Positions 29,764 through 38,457 are shown, counted from the first letter of the stretch. The stretch: 55,176 nucleotides of DNA from an uncultured Ectothiorhodospiraceae bacterium (GCA_947258515.1 CAMYIO010000019.1:1-55176), one strand, 5' to 3'. Made by a program: numbers and translations. The notes: generated by a model not told the origin, from the letters alone.

Positions 29764-30159
29764 ATGAATAGTGAGGCCTGGCTGGACGCAGTCAAATGGA
29801 CAGACGATGGACTGGTGCCGGCTGTTGCACAGGATGCCGGTGACGGCAGGATCCTGATGATGGCATGGATGAATCGTGAGGCGCTGATGTTGACAGCGCA
29901 GGGTGGCAAGGCCGTCTACTGGTCCCGTTCCCGGAAAAAGCTCTGGCACAAGGGTGAAGAATCCGGCCACCAGCAGATCATCAGGGAAATCCGGCTGGAC
30001 TGTGATAATGATGTCGTGGTGCTGCAGGTTGAACAGCAGGGCGGCATTGCCTGTCACACCGGGCGACGCAGTTGTTTTTATCAGCGACTGGAAGACAGCT
30101 GCTGGGTCACGGTTGAACCGGTGCTGAAAGACCCGGCTACAATTTACGGGGAAGGCTGA
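29764..30159 (+). CDS. hisI: Phosphoribosyl-AMP cyclohydrolase
   Basis: Opens the purine ring of PR-AMP in histidine synthesis. It is 131 aa. Conserved motifs are [32 protein letters not shown], the metal-binding [13 protein letters not shown] and the zinc-ligand block [16 protein letters not shown]. It is a separate protein here, not fused to HisE as in enterobacteria; hisE follows 15 bp downstream. Confidence 0.97.
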   Translation: MNSEAWLDAVKWTDDGLVPAVAQDAGDGRILMMAWMNREALMLTAQGGKAVYWSRSRKKLWHKGEESGHQQIIREIRLDCDNDVVVLQVEQQGGIACHTGRRSCFYQRLEDSCWVTVEPVLKDPATIYGEG

Positions 30160-30174
30160 GAAAGGGTCTGTAGT

Positions 30175-30498
30175 ATGAGTGATATATTGAAAAGACTGGC
30201 TGCAGTGATTGAATCGAGAAAGTCGGCTAGTGCCGATTCTTCCTATGTTGCCAGTCTGTTTGCAAAAGGCATGAACAGCATTCTCAAAAAGGTCGGTGAG
30301 GAAGCAACGGAGACCATCGTTGCGGCGAAGGACGACGACGATTCACAGCTGGTTTATGAAACAGCCGACCTGTGGTTTCACACGCTGGTGATGTTGTCTG
30401 CGCGCGGACTGGGCCCGGAGGATGTATTGTCAGAGCTGGAGCGGCGTTTCGATCTGTCAGGGCTTGAAGAAAAGGCATCGAGAAACATTCGAACATAG
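30175..30498 (+). CDS. hisE: Phosphoribosyl-ATP pyrophosphatase
   Basis: All-alpha MazG-like pyrophosphohydrolase that acts before HisI. It is 107 aa. The motifs [33 protein letters not shown] and [21 protein letters not shown] contain the acidic E-E-E/D metal-binding residues. It is the last his gene; tatA starts 40 bp later after a small dyad (CTGTGTTAGCACAG at 30511-30524), so read-through into tat is possible. Confidence 0.97.
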   Translation: MSDILKRLAAVIESRKSASADSSYVASLFAKGMNSILKKVGEEATETIVAAKDDDDSQLVYETADLWFHTLVMLSARGLGPEDVLSELERRFDLSGLEEKASRNIRT

Positions 30499-30538
30499 GT
30501 ATTTACAGTTTCTGTGTTAGCACAGATGGAGAATTATT

Positions 30539-30769
30539 ATGGGTATAAGTATCTGGCAATTATTGATTATTCTGGCCATCGTGCTGGTGCTCTTTGGCGC
30601 CAAGCGGTTGCGCAACGTGGGTTCGGACCTGGGCGGTGCCATCAAGGGATTCAAACAGTCCATGCGTGAAGGTGAAGAGGAGGCCGGTGACAAGAAATCA
30701 CTGGATGACAAGGATGAGGGCCGCGTGATTGATGGCGAGGTGACCAGCCGCAACAAGGACAAGGTGTAG
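30539..30769 (+). CDS. tatA: Twin-arginine translocase subunit TatA
   Basis: Small pore-forming subunit of the Tat system for folded-protein export. It is 76 aa. An N-terminal transmembrane helix ([22 protein letters not shown]) is followed by the hinge [21 protein letters not shown] amphipathic helix and a charged tail. Ribosome site GGAG sits seven bases before the ATG. It is the first gene of tatABC, directly downstream of the his operon as in several proteobacteria. Confidence 0.97.
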   Translation: MGISIWQLLIILAIVLVLFGAKRLRNVGSDLGGAIKGFKQSMREGEEEAGDKKSLDDKDEGRVIDGEVTSRNKDKV

Positions 30770-30803
30770 GTGTTATCAGAGCACCCGGCCTGACGCTGTT
30801 CTC

Positions 30804-31157
30804 ATGTTTGATATCGGATTTTGGGAAATCATATTTATCCTGGTGATAACCCTGCTGGTCGTGGGGCCGGAAAGGTTACCGCGAATTGCAAGGACAGCCG
30901 GGTTATGGGTCGGAAAAATGCGCGGCTTTGTCGCCTCTGTGAAGGCGGATATTGACCAGGAACTGGCGACGGAAGAACTCAAGAAGGCGCTGGCAAAACA
31001 GGCATCGGTTCCTGAACTTGAAGAATTGATCAATGAAGTAACAGGCGCACCGCTCGCGGCGATGGAGAGCCAGCCAGAAACAGCGAGAAACAAACTGGCT
31101 GACGAACGTAACGACAAGCCTGCTGAAACACCGGCCGCTGATGACAAAGAAAAATAA
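30804..31157 (+). CDS. tatB: Twin-arginine translocase subunit TatB
   Basis: Receptor-complex subunit of the Tat translocase. It is 117 aa. The start MFDIGFWEIIFILVITLLVVGPERLP is diagnostic: one helix with the GPERLP hinge, followed by a long amphipathic helix (RTAGLWVGKMRGFVASVKADIDQEL) and a disordered acidic tail. The 3' end overlaps tatC by 17 bp, indicating coupled translation. Confidence 0.97.
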   Translation: MFDIGFWEIIFILVITLLVVGPERLPRIARTAGLWVGKMRGFVASVKADIDQELATEELKKALAKQASVPELEELINEVTGAPLAAMESQPETARNKLADERNDKPAETPAADDKEK

Positions 31158-32001
31158 TCAGGACCCGGCGTTGTCAGACGACACTGAACAACCACTGATG
31201 TATCACCTTATTGAATTGCGTGACCGCCTGTTGCGCATCGTGCTGGTGGTTGGTGTGGTTTTTATCGCCCTGGTGCCGTTTTCGAATACCCTTTTTTCCG
31301 TGTTGTCAGGGCCACTGATGGCGCACATGCCGGATGACAGCAGCATGATTGCCATTGAAGTGGCGTCGCCCTTTCTAATACCGTTCAAATTGACACTCTT
31401 CCTGGCGCTGTTTATCGCGATCCCCTACGTACTCTATCATTTGTGGTCGTTTGTGGCGCCCGGCCTGTACAAACACGAGCGGCGGCTGGCCATGCCGCTG
31501 CTGGTATCAAGCACGGTGCTGTTTTACACCGGTGCGGCATTTGCCTATTTTGTTGTCTTTCCTCTGGTTTTTGCTTTTTTTACCGGGACTGCGCCTGAAG
31601 GTGTCGCGGTGATGACGGATATCAGCCGCTATCTTGATTTTGTACTAACACTTTTTTTCGCTTTTGGAGCCGCCTTTGAGGTGCCGGTTTTTACTGTACT
31701 GCTGGTGTGGACAGGGATGGCGACACAGGAAAGTTTACGTGAAAAACGCCCCTACGTTATCGTGGGTGCCTTTGTTATCGGTATGCTGCTAACGCCACCG
31801 GATATTATTTCGCAGACATTGCTCGCAGTACCCGTCTGGCTGTTATTTGAACTGGGGGTTTATTTCTCCGGATGGTTTATAAAGCAGCGAGAGGATGTGT
31901 CGGACAGCGAGAATGATTCAGCGGTCGCACATTACAAACCCATGAGCGATAGTGAGATGGAGGCGGAGCTGGATCGTATGGAGAACGAAGACAAAAATTA
32001 G
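31141..32001 (+). CDS. tatC: Twin-arginine translocase subunit TatC
   Basis: Polytopic signal-peptide receptor of the Tat system. It is 286 aa with six helices. Family motifs are the N-terminal HLIELRDRLLRI, the conserved SPFLIPFKLTLFLALFIAIPYVLYHLWSFVAPGLYKHER, FAFGAAFEVPVFTVLLV and IVGAFVIGMLLTPPDIISQTLLAVPVWLLFE. The C-terminal acidic tail after the last helix is longer than in E. coli. Its stop overlaps the convergent GGDEF-EAL gene by 4 bp (TTAG). Confidence 0.98.
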   Translation: MTKKNNQDPALSDDTEQPLMYHLIELRDRLLRIVLVVGVVFIALVPFSNTLFSVLSGPLMAHMPDDSSMIAIEVASPFLIPFKLTLFLALFIAIPYVLYHLWSFVAPGLYKHERRLAMPLLVSSTVLFYTGAAFAYFVVFPLVFAFFTGTAPEGVAVMTDISRYLDFVLTLFFAFGAAFEVPVFTVLLVWTGMATQESLREKRPYVIVGAFVIGMLLTPPDIISQTLLAVPVWLLFELGVYFSGWFIKQREDVSDSENDSAVAHYKPMSDSEMEAELDRMENEDKN

Positions 32002-34940
32002 TGTATTGTCGATCCTGCCTTGAGACTGGCCGGTTGCTGCTGTTCTTCAGGACACCTGAAATCAATTGGTTCGTTATACAGGGCTATCTCTATAGGTATT
32101 GGTTTTGCGATGATAAAGCCCTGTGCATAGTCAACACCGACATTGCGTACGGCATCGAGTGTTGCTTCGTCTTCAACATATTCAGCGATGGTTTTGATGC
32201 CCATGGTATGACCAATCTGGTTGATCGCCTTCACCATTGATTGATCAATGTTATCAACAACCATGTTTTTCACGAAGCAGCCGTCAAGTTTCAGGTAGTC
32301 AACGGCAAGGTTTTTGAGATAGCCAAAGGAACTCAAGCCAACTCCAAAATCATCCAGTGCAAACCGACATCCCATTTCACGTAGAGTGGAAATTAATTTT
32401 GATGCATTACACAGATTTTCAATAACAGCCGTCTCGGTAATTTCAAAGACCAGTAATTCCGGTCGTACCCCGCTGTTGCTTATTTCGCCGATCAAAAAAT
32501 CCATAAACCGCATATCGGATATTGACTGCCCTGAAAGATTGATGCAGCAGGAACTGACATGTTCTGCAACCTTTTCCTTGTCCTGCGTCAGCGTCTTCAA
32601 GGTGTTTGTTACAACCCATTGATCGATTGCAGGCATCAACTGGTATCGCTCTGCAGCAGGAATAAATGATCCAGGGCCAACAATTTTATTGTCCTCATCG
32701 AGCATGCGAAGAAGAACTTCCCCGTGCGTCAGGTTTTTCTCGTCAGCTTCGCGGTGAAGTTTCGCAATTGGTTGAAAGAACAACCTGAAACGATTCTGTT
32801 CAAGTACATCCTGTATACGTTGTACCCATTGCATCTGGCCATGACGTTCGCTGACGGCCTCGTCGTCGGGTTGATAGACATGCACACGATTTCGGCCCTG
32901 TTCCTTGGCTATGTAGCAGGCAGAATCAGCCGCACTTAACAAGTCAGTGAGGGTGCCACTGTCCCTGGTGATTTGAACCAGCCCGATGCTGGCGCCAATT
33001 CGGAATGATCTGTTATCCCAGACGAACCTGAAATCCTCGACGACTTTTCTGATTGCCTCGGCTGGTTCGCGTGCATTCTCCGTTGAACAGCCTTCCAGGA
33101 GTATGCCGAATTCGTCACCACCCAGCCTGGCGAGGGTGTCCGCCTCGCGCAGTTCCATGCGCAGCTTGATGGTTAGTTGCTTGAGCAATTCATCGCCGGC
33201 AAAGTGACCGCTTGTATCATTCACGACCTTGAAGTTATCCAGGTCCAGGTAGCAAATAGCATGTCGTACGTCTTCGGTGCGTGCGTTTTCAATCGCCTGT
33301 GTAACCCGGTTCTCGAATTCGCGTCGATTCAGAAGCCCGGTCAGGGAATCATGGGTTGCCTGGTATGACATCTTCTTGGCAAGTCCACGCAGTTCTGTCA
33401 CATCATGGAAAACCAGCACGACACCGGAAATATCCGCTTTCGAATCACGAATGGGGGAGGCGTTTACTTCGACTGACAGTTTCTGGTCTCTGTAACGGTG
33501 GAGCAGTAACAGGTGTCCTGCAAGCATGGTGCTTTTGCCGTGTTCAAGACAGAGTACAGCGGCATCCGGCGGTGGTTCCAGGGATTTTTCTTCAACAAGC
33601 CTGAATACCTTGATCATCGGTTTGCTGCGGGCGTCCTGCAGTTTCCAGCCGGTCGACTGTTCGGCAACTGTGTTCATATACTCGATGTTGCCCTGCAGGT
33701 CGGTGGTGATCACGCCGTCACCAATTGATCCGAGAGTAACCTGGGCGCGTTCTTTCTCCTGGTGCAGTGCTTCTTTCGCCTGCTTAAGGGCTGTAATATC
33801 GCGGATGGTTCCTTCTATGCCAATGGGGTTGCCGTTTTCATCGTACTTGTAGTGAGAGTTTTCCGATATCCATATATGTGTGCCGTCCTTGTGTTGCAGA
33901 CATGTCTCGAAGTGCTGTAAACGGCCGTGATTGACATCCAGTGTGTGCCTCAGATTGTCGTGCTCGGTGATGCTTACGTAAAAGTCCTTGATATTATTAT
34001 CCTGTAATTCATGCGATTCATAGCCCAGTAACTGTTTGATAGAGGGCGTGGCCCACTGAATATGACCCTCGATATCGGTTTGGTAAATGATATCCTGCAT
34101 GCTGTCAAAGATGGCGCTCATGCGTTGCTCGGATTTGCGTGTTCGTTCTTCTGCCAGTTGCCTTACATGCATTTGTTCCTGAAGCTTTAGATTCATTTCC
34201 TCAGCATGTCTCCTGGATTTTTCAGCGGATTCACGGGTGACAACAAGCTTCTTGATGAGATCGGTGTTGTGTGAGCCAAGACTGAAAGATTTAGTGAGAA
34301 TATTGCGCATGGTTCGTGATGAAAACAGCATCACGGTTGTAAAGATAGTTGCGACTGTCCCTATTGCCAGTGAAAACGTTGTGCCCTGATAAAAAAACCA
34401 GGTGGTTGAGGGTAATAATGTCGGGATCACGAAGGCGCTGACGGTCCTGGTCGATGATTGCATGGAGACATATGCAGTCACAGATATTCCCGCCAGTACG
34501 ACGAGAACAAATAACTGTTGTGTCAGATTGGCGTGTATCGATGTGATAATACCGAGACTGCCCCAGCACATACCCGAAATGGTGACGCCGGTTATATAGT
34601 GCTGCCCCCATACATTAACCCTGTCTTTGTTGCTGTCAGCTGATTTGCCTGATATGAACAGTATGCGCATGCCAACACTGACAATAACGGCGCAAGCCCA
34701 TCCAATGAGGTGTGAGTGCGGTACGCTGTTCCAGAGCACTGTTGTAACAATGACGGAAAACAGTATGCTGATGGTTAATTCTAGTTGTACCTGCTGGTAC
34801 AGCATCTGGACCTGGTCGGCACGAAACTGCCAACGGCTGATAGCGCGGTGTTCGTTTGTAGAGGGTCCGGTAGCGGCAGACGACTTCTGTCGTTCTGTTA
34901 GCTGGCCAGGAGAGTCCCTGTTATCGTTATCCCCATACAT
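31998..34940 (-). CDS. Membrane PAS-GGDEF-EAL protein (cyclic-di-GMP turnover)
   Basis: 980 aa. An N-terminal hydrophobic domain of about five to six helices (residues 50-215) is followed by a coiled coil (about 225-270), two PAS domains (about 275-390 and 400-520), GGDEF (about 530-690) and EAL (about 710-960). The cyclase site is RLGGDEFG, with an RxxD inhibitory site (READ) five residues before it. The EAL signature reads EVLLRM with the glutamate kept, and NLSGQS, EITETAVIEN, DDFGVGLSSFG, LKLDG and AEYVE keep the other metal and catalytic residues. Both activities look possible; which dominates cannot be read from sequence. It is monocistronic. Confidence 0.93.
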   Translation of the reverse strand: MYGDNDNRDSPGQLTERQKSSAATGPSTNEHRAISRWQFRADQVQMLYQQVQLELTISILFSVIVTTVLWNSVPHSHLIGWACAVIVSVGMRILFISGKSADSNKDRVNVWGQHYITGVTISGMCWGSLGIITSIHANLTQQLFVLVVLAGISVTAYVSMQSSTRTVSAFVIPTLLPSTTWFFYQGTTFSLAIGTVATIFTTVMLFSSRTMRNILTKSFSLGSHNTDLIKKLVVTRESAEKSRRHAEEMNLKLQEQMHVRQLAEERTRKSEQRMSAIFDSMQDIIYQTDIEGHIQWATPSIKQLLGYESHELQDNNIKDFYVSITEHDNLRHTLDVNHGRLQHFETCLQHKDGTHIWISENSHYKYDENGNPIGIEGTIRDITALKQAKEALHQEKERAQVTLGSIGDGVITTDLQGNIEYMNTVAEQSTGWKLQDARSKPMIKVFRLVEEKSLEPPPDAAVLCLEHGKSTMLAGHLLLLHRYRDQKLSVEVNASPIRDSKADISGVVLVFHDVTELRGLAKKMSYQATHDSLTGLLNRREFENRVTQAIENARTEDVRHAICYLDLDNFKVVNDTSGHFAGDELLKQLTIKLRMELREADTLARLGGDEFGILLEGCSTENAREPAEAIRKVVEDFRFVWDNRSFRIGASIGLVQITRDSGTLTDLLSAADSACYIAKEQGRNRVHVYQPDDEAVSERHGQMQWVQRIQDVLEQNRFRLFFQPIAKLHREADEKNLTHGEVLLRMLDEDNKIVGPGSFIPAAERYQLMPAIDQWVVTNTLKTLTQDKEKVAEHVSSCCINLSGQSISDMRFMDFLIGEISNSGVRPELLVFEITETAVIENLCNASKLISTLREMGCRFALDDFGVGLSSFGYLKNLAVDYLKLDGCFVKNMVVDNIDQSMVKAINQIGHTMGIKTIAEYVEDEATLDAVRNVGVDYAQGFIIAKPIPIEIALYNEPIDFRCPEEQQQPASLKAGSTIH

Positions 34941-35367
34941 CGTGTTGCTCGCCCATCCTTTTACGCCTGACAGCTATGAAGTTATTAAGCAAGATGACGA
35001 ACTCCGCAGAATGCGGTCATCTCTCAGACACAATCGGGCAAACGGGTGCAAACTTTAATAGTGTTCAGCCTGAATCAATAAGTAATTCAGTGTATTACGT
35101 GGAAATGACGGTCTATGGCCAGGACAATTCTCGTGAAAACATGTGGTTATGACTTATATGTCGGCGATGGTGTCACAATGTGGTGTGTGTGGACCATTAC
35201 AGTGGTGACTACTGATTGTCATGTAATGATTAAAGTGATGGTTTGATTTCCGTTAGTCTTCAATTGGCTGGGACTGGTGAAGAAGGTAGTATTAATTATT
35301 TCAGCGGCCATAAGTAGAGCTGTTCTTCATGTGGCTGTCAGGAAAAGAACTGAAAAATTGAGAATAA
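34941..35367. other. Intergenic region upstream of the GGDEF-EAL gene, with one strong dyad
   Basis: No gene is recognised. A hairpin-forming dyad lies at 34993-35021 (GATGAC...GTCATC with inner CCGC/GCGG), about 50-80 bp upstream of the GGDEF-EAL start and on its promoter side. It could be an operator or a leader hairpin. The rest is A+T-rich without open frames of interest. Confidence 0.35.
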
Positions 35368-35778
35368 TATTTCGGGTTTGAACTGGCCAACGTATTAGCC
35401 GGCGACAATGTTGTTTCTGTAACGTTGCCGGCAGGGATATCACCCGATCAGTTCTTTAACAATGGTCTGACACCGGATGATAATAACCCTCAGTACTATG
35501 AATTTAATTTCGATGGCGAGACAGGGGCAGAATTCAGTGACAAAAAAGTGATATTGCATCTTGTCGATGGGAAAAGAGGTGACTCGGACCTGACAGCCAA
35601 TGGAGTTATTGTAGACCCCGGCACGCCTGCGATCAGGGCAAGTAACACGGCAAACAGTGGTGGTGGCGGGGGTTGTAGCATGGCTGTGCATTACTCTGCT
35701 TCGAGGAGGGCCGGCGACTGGTTACAGGTTGCTGTCTGTATTCTTATGTTGGGGCTGTACCGCAAGATATATCGATGA
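35368..35778 (+). pseudogene. 3' relic of a choice-of-anchor-U surface protein with a C-terminal sorting tail
   Basis: The open frame starts abruptly after a stop at 35365 and encodes only a C-terminal piece. It contains the choice-of-anchor-U block (VVSVTLPAGISPDQF, YYEFNFDGETGAEF, VDGKRGDSDLTANGVIVDPGTPA), then a Gly-rich GGGGGCSM motif, a hydrophobic helix (WLQVAVCILMLGLY) and a basic end (RKIYR). That layout matches Cys-containing CTERM sorting signals such as JDVT-CTERM. The N-terminal domains are missing and no signal peptide is present, so the piece is a truncated remnant; a TTG at 35425 is only a nominal start. Confidence 0.7.
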
Positions 35779-36187
35779 AGAAGTGGTAGACGTGCCACGA
35801 CTGAGTTTTGGATCAAGTGATTGTGAGTCTTGCGCAACCACAACCTACACCCGCACCCCTCAACACAAGGTTAACCAGTAACTGGATTATTTTGCAGTGA
35901 GCGGAAGTGAGTTTGCCGCGGGTTTATGGCGTTCACCTGAGTGCCAAAAGTATTACCAAACAGGCAGGATGGACTCGGGTGCTAACTACCTTCTCATGCA
36001 CTGAGTGGCGGACTTATTTCCCGAGGGTATTGTATTCGCCCACACCCGAGTACTTATAAAGATAATTCACAGTATCACTGATGCACATTGTCCATAGGTA
36101 CAAGCGGGCTGACTTGTACTTTCGAACAATAGTACGTCTTGCCAGAATTGGACATGATTGTAACAGTACAACTTTCTGGGAGGCATC
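35779..36187. other. Intergenic region without a recognised gene
   Basis: No conserved protein or RNA was recognised. An inverted repeat GTACAAG/CTTGTAC with an 8-bp spacer lies at about 36097-36118, roughly 70 bp upstream of the 39-aa ORF. It may be part of that ORF's promoter. Confidence 0.3.
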
Positions 36188-36307
36188 ATGGAAATATTCA
36201 GTAGTCTGGCGCTGGTATGCGCTTCAGTAGGAATGGTTGCAGCGGCTGCCGGCCTGGTCTGGTTCTGGATGAGGTTTTCGCGAATATTTCGAAAGCATTT
36301 TCGCTGA
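36188..36307 (+). CDS. Putative 39-aa single-helix membrane protein
   Basis: A short ORF begins MEIFSSLALVCASVGM and ends with a strongly basic tail (RFSRIFRKHFR). Residues 5-29 form one hydrophobic helix with Ala/Gly packing faces, then positive charges, so the C-terminus should lie in the cytoplasm. Support for translation is the near-ideal ribosome site GGGAGG six bases before the ATG. There is no homology call. It sits alone among non-coding sequence. Confidence 0.5.
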   Translation: MEIFSSLALVCASVGMVAAAAGLVWFWMRFSRIFRKHFR

Positions 36308-36475
36308 AGCAGGCTTAATCAACAGGGCAACAATGGCAGGCAGACAACCCCGGGCCGGGGTACATCTTCAACCCTCTACTGCTGGTAACCGACAGGCAAA
36401 GACAAAAGATTTATGTTCAAACACGATTCAGATTAATAAACAGGTGAATCTCTGAACCCTGTGGGAGTTATTGTG

Positions 36476-36489
36476 TTGACGTGCGTCAA
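36476..36489. promoter_or_regulatory. Palindrome TTGAC-N4-GTCAA (Crp/Fnr-family type site)
   Basis: A perfect 5-bp inverted repeat with a 4-bp spacer, the half-site spacing used by FNR/DNR-type regulators. Unlike the site at 36733, neither strand shows a good -10 hexamer at the right distance, and no gene start follows closely. It lies about 90 bp past the 3' end of the 29-aa ORF. Confidence 0.3.
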
Positions 36490-36578
36490 TGGGGTGACTT
36501 GAGACGTTTGAATACCGGAAAGAAAGACATAACCCAGGCAGGATAGTCCTGTCTTGACTGGCCTCCTGCGGTCATCTG

Positions 36579-36668
36579 TCAAAGTGCCATAACAATCGAA
36601 ATCGCAAGCACTATCAGAAAGGCCAACACCAGGTCTTCCTTGAGATGCGATGGTCTGCGAATGCCCAT
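36579..36668 (-). CDS. Putative 29-aa single-helix membrane protein under an FNR-type promoter
   Basis: The ORF begins MGIRRPSHLKEDL with a short basic/polar N-terminus. It is followed by one hydrophobic helix of about 17 residues (VLAFLIVLAISIVMAL), and the chain stops with TGA directly after the helix. Translation support is AAAAGGTGAT with the core AGG about six bases before the ATG. Transcription support is the promoter described at 36705-36746. The predicted 5' UTR is 30 nt. Small bitopic proteins of this type often regulate membrane enzymes, but no partner can be named. Confidence 0.6.
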   Translation of the reverse strand: MGIRRPSHLKEDLVLAFLIVLAISIVMAL

Positions 36669-36704
36669 ATATCACCTTTTGACTGTATTTCAAAGACTGA
36701 GAAT

Positions 36705-36746
36705 ATTATAAATAACTGTATTTGAACGTGCCTTGATCCACGTCAA
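36705..36746 (-). promoter_or_regulatory. Class II FNR/Crp-type promoter: TTGAC-N4-ATCAA box plus TATAAT
   Basis: On the minus strand TTGACGTGGATCAA (36746-36733) matches the FNR consensus TTGAT-N4-ATCAA in nine of ten positions. After 22 bases comes a perfect TATAAT (36710-36705). With that hexamer at -12 to -7, the start is at 36698 and the box is centred at exactly -41.5, the position for class II activation. The 29-aa ORF starts 30 bases downstream of the predicted start site. Confidence 0.7.
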
Positions 36747-36867
36747 CACTGAAACCAAAAAACTTCTCAATACGATTTCCAGGCTTTTCTGACAGCACTC
36801 GAACCTGTAGCCAATGGACTATAAAGCGCATGACAAGCAAGGGCCTGCTTCATTCACTCGGTCAATT

Positions 36868-37395
36868 TTAAACGTTTGATTTGCATCCCTCAGGATTCGA
36901 TCCATCAACAAGAACATGTCCGAATACCGGAGGGCTTTCATCACCGTAATATTGGATATAGTTCTCCCAGTCATTCAGCTTGGCCCGGTCACGTGCATTA
37001 CCCCGGAGAGCAAGTCTGCGCCTGCGGATCTCATGTGCACACTGTACATAGTGAACTTCTATTGAACTGCCAAGGAGCTGGTAAAGTGTCGACGGCCAGG
37101 CCGGATCCTTAATCTCCTTTGTGAAGGGACCGACAATGACCGCGTCCAGGAAAGGCAGGTTTTCCCTGGCTATATCGAAGAGTGTTTCGTAAACAGGCTC
37201 GCGGAAGCTTCGCTTGAAGTACCCGGAGTCGCGATCATCCTGGCTACGCCCGGATTGAACAAGTGCAATTCGAACCAGCCGCTCAGTCACCGTGTCAATG
37301 TCCAGCAGGGCCGCATGCCTGGCGGCAGCTAGTTGTCTGGCATACGTTGATTTACCTGAACCGGGACTGCCGCAAACTATATAGGAGGTGTGCAT
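36868..37395 (-). CDS. P-loop kinase/ATPase-like protein of unknown substrate
   Basis: 175-aa nucleotide-binding protein. The Walker A motif is CGSPGSGKSTYARQLA at the N-terminus, followed by ALLDIDTVTERL, where the Asp is probably part of the base-recognition or catalytic site, and VIVGPFTKEI as the likely Walker B strand. The C-terminal EIRRRRLALRGNARDRAKLNDWENY resembles the arginine-rich lid of AAA_33/shikimate-kinase-like kinases. The ATG at 37395 is chosen because it places the P-loop at residue 8; the longer frame to 37518 has no homologous look. It is monocistronic. The substrate is unknown. Confidence 0.7.
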   Translation of the reverse strand: MHTSYIVCGSPGSGKSTYARQLAAARHAALLDIDTVTERLVRIALVQSGRSQDDRDSGYFKRSFREPVYETLFDIARENLPFLDAVIVGPFTKEIKDPAWPSTLYQLLGSSIEVHYVQCAHEIRRRRLALRGNARDRAKLNDWENYIQYYGDESPPVFGHVLVDGSNPEGCKSNV

Positions 37396-37880
37396 TCTGT
37401 CTTTCAAAACCTGTACAGGCACTATCAGAAAAAGAGTGTGGGATGATATATCGTTTAGACTGTTCGCAATACAGTAATCACCCCTTGGATCCTGACGTGC
37501 TCTTGAAGTTATTGGCACACGCTAGAGTTGACTGAGCCTGGTGGTTTTTAAGGAGAACACCGCTGCAGTGCGTCGTTACAAACGACTCGTATACGAAATT
37601 ATTGAGTATTTCGTGTCCTGGACGTGCGCTACCTAAAATGGCCCATAGGCCATAACACCATGATCTCTATGAGGGCTGTTTGGCCTGGAGCCGCAAAGCA
37701 AACCACGGCAGAACCTGCCATCAGCTGAGCGCGGGAACAGCGGTTTGAAACAACGCTGTATAGGCGTTTTTACCTCCGGCTTGCATGCAGGTGTTGGTAT
37801 CTCTCACCGTTTACCGTAAAATTCCCCAAATTGAAGGTGGACCACAACATATTGTGATAATTAACCATCAGGGGCACTAT
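37396..37880. other. Intergenic region with a possible weak third copy of the tRNA-flank repeat
   Basis: No gene is recognised. The 25-base stretch 37651-37675 (CATAACACCATGATCTCTAT...) resembles the repeat found at 54,170 and 55,135, with about six mismatches. The remainder carries the leader of the 165-aa hypothetical gene. Confidence 0.3.
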
Positions 37881-38378
37881 ATGAAGATATCTGAATTGGA
37901 ACTTCCACCGCAGCTCTATACAGAGACAACAAGCCCTGGTGGTGCTATGGACAGGTTAATTGCACCTGAGAAGCTGGTTTCCTGGGCGGAGCAGGGACGG
38001 GGTGACGCTATATTCAGATTGTGCCAAACAGTCTATGCAAGGAAGCTGGCAAGCATCAGCGCGTGGGAAAGTGACCGGATTCAGCAACTGGAAGATGAAA
38101 TGATGGCCACCGGAAGTGACGAGGACATGTCCGGTTGCAAGTACGTAACCGTAAGACACTACCATACGACCCGTGAGGACGTTGCCAGGGAGGCGGAGTC
38201 GAAGCGTGCCAGCGTCAGGGAACGTATGACCAAACACCAGACCGCGATTGAGGAACTTGTACAAGAGGCCAGGGAGTTCATCTCAGCCTTTACGGTGCAG
38301 CAGGATGAGGGCGATATGCTCACTTACTTGTTTGTCGTCGTCGTCGTTGTCGCGGCAGGTTATGCACTCTTCACCTGA
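37881..38378 (+). CDS. Hypothetical tail-anchored coiled-coil protein
   Basis: 165 aa, no family recognised. The ATG at 37881 has AGGGGC about six bases upstream; the frame extends further 5' without support. The N-terminal half is soluble (ISELELPPQLYTETTSPGGAMDRL). The middle (residues 90-145) is highly charged and helical (REDVAREAESKRASVRERM), a likely coiled coil. The C-terminus is one hydrophobic helix rich in Val (LFVVVVVVAAGYALF) ending the protein, so it should be a tail-anchored membrane protein. It is convergent with the ParA operon across a strong dyad. Confidence 0.65.
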   Translation: MKISELELPPQLYTETTSPGGAMDRLIAPEKLVSWAEQGRGDAIFRLCQTVYARKLASISAWESDRIQQLEDEMMATGSDEDMSGCKYVTVRHYHTTREDVAREAESKRASVRERMTKHQTAIEELVQEAREFISAFTVQQDEGDMLTYLFVVVVVVAAGYALFT

Positions 38379-38388
38379 TTGCCGGCCC

Positions 38389-38430
38389 CAGGTACCTTGT
38401 TCATTTACATAGTGTCGAACAGGGTACCTG
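38389..38430. terminator. Hairpin between convergent genes, possible bidirectional terminator
   Basis: CAGGTACC-TT-GTTC (38389-38402) pairs with GAAC-AG-GGTACCTG (38417-38430), a 12-bp stem with a 2-nt internal loop and a 14-nt loop. No long T-tract follows on either strand, so it may attenuate rather than terminate fully. It lies between the stops of the 165-aa gene and the last gene of the ParA operon. Confidence 0.45.
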
Positions 38431-38457
38431 AGGCACGCGCGCGTGCAACACAGAGGG

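Noticed and set aside
30499-30538. Terminator between hisE and tatA
   Set aside because: The CTGTG/CACAG dyad is only five base pairs and has no T-tract; more likely the two transcription units are not fully separated.
36433-36693. 86-aa minus-strand frame covering the FNR promoter region
   Set aside because: The real signal is the 29-aa frame with its own start and ribosome site in a different register; the 86-aa frame reads through the promoter and has no conserved look.
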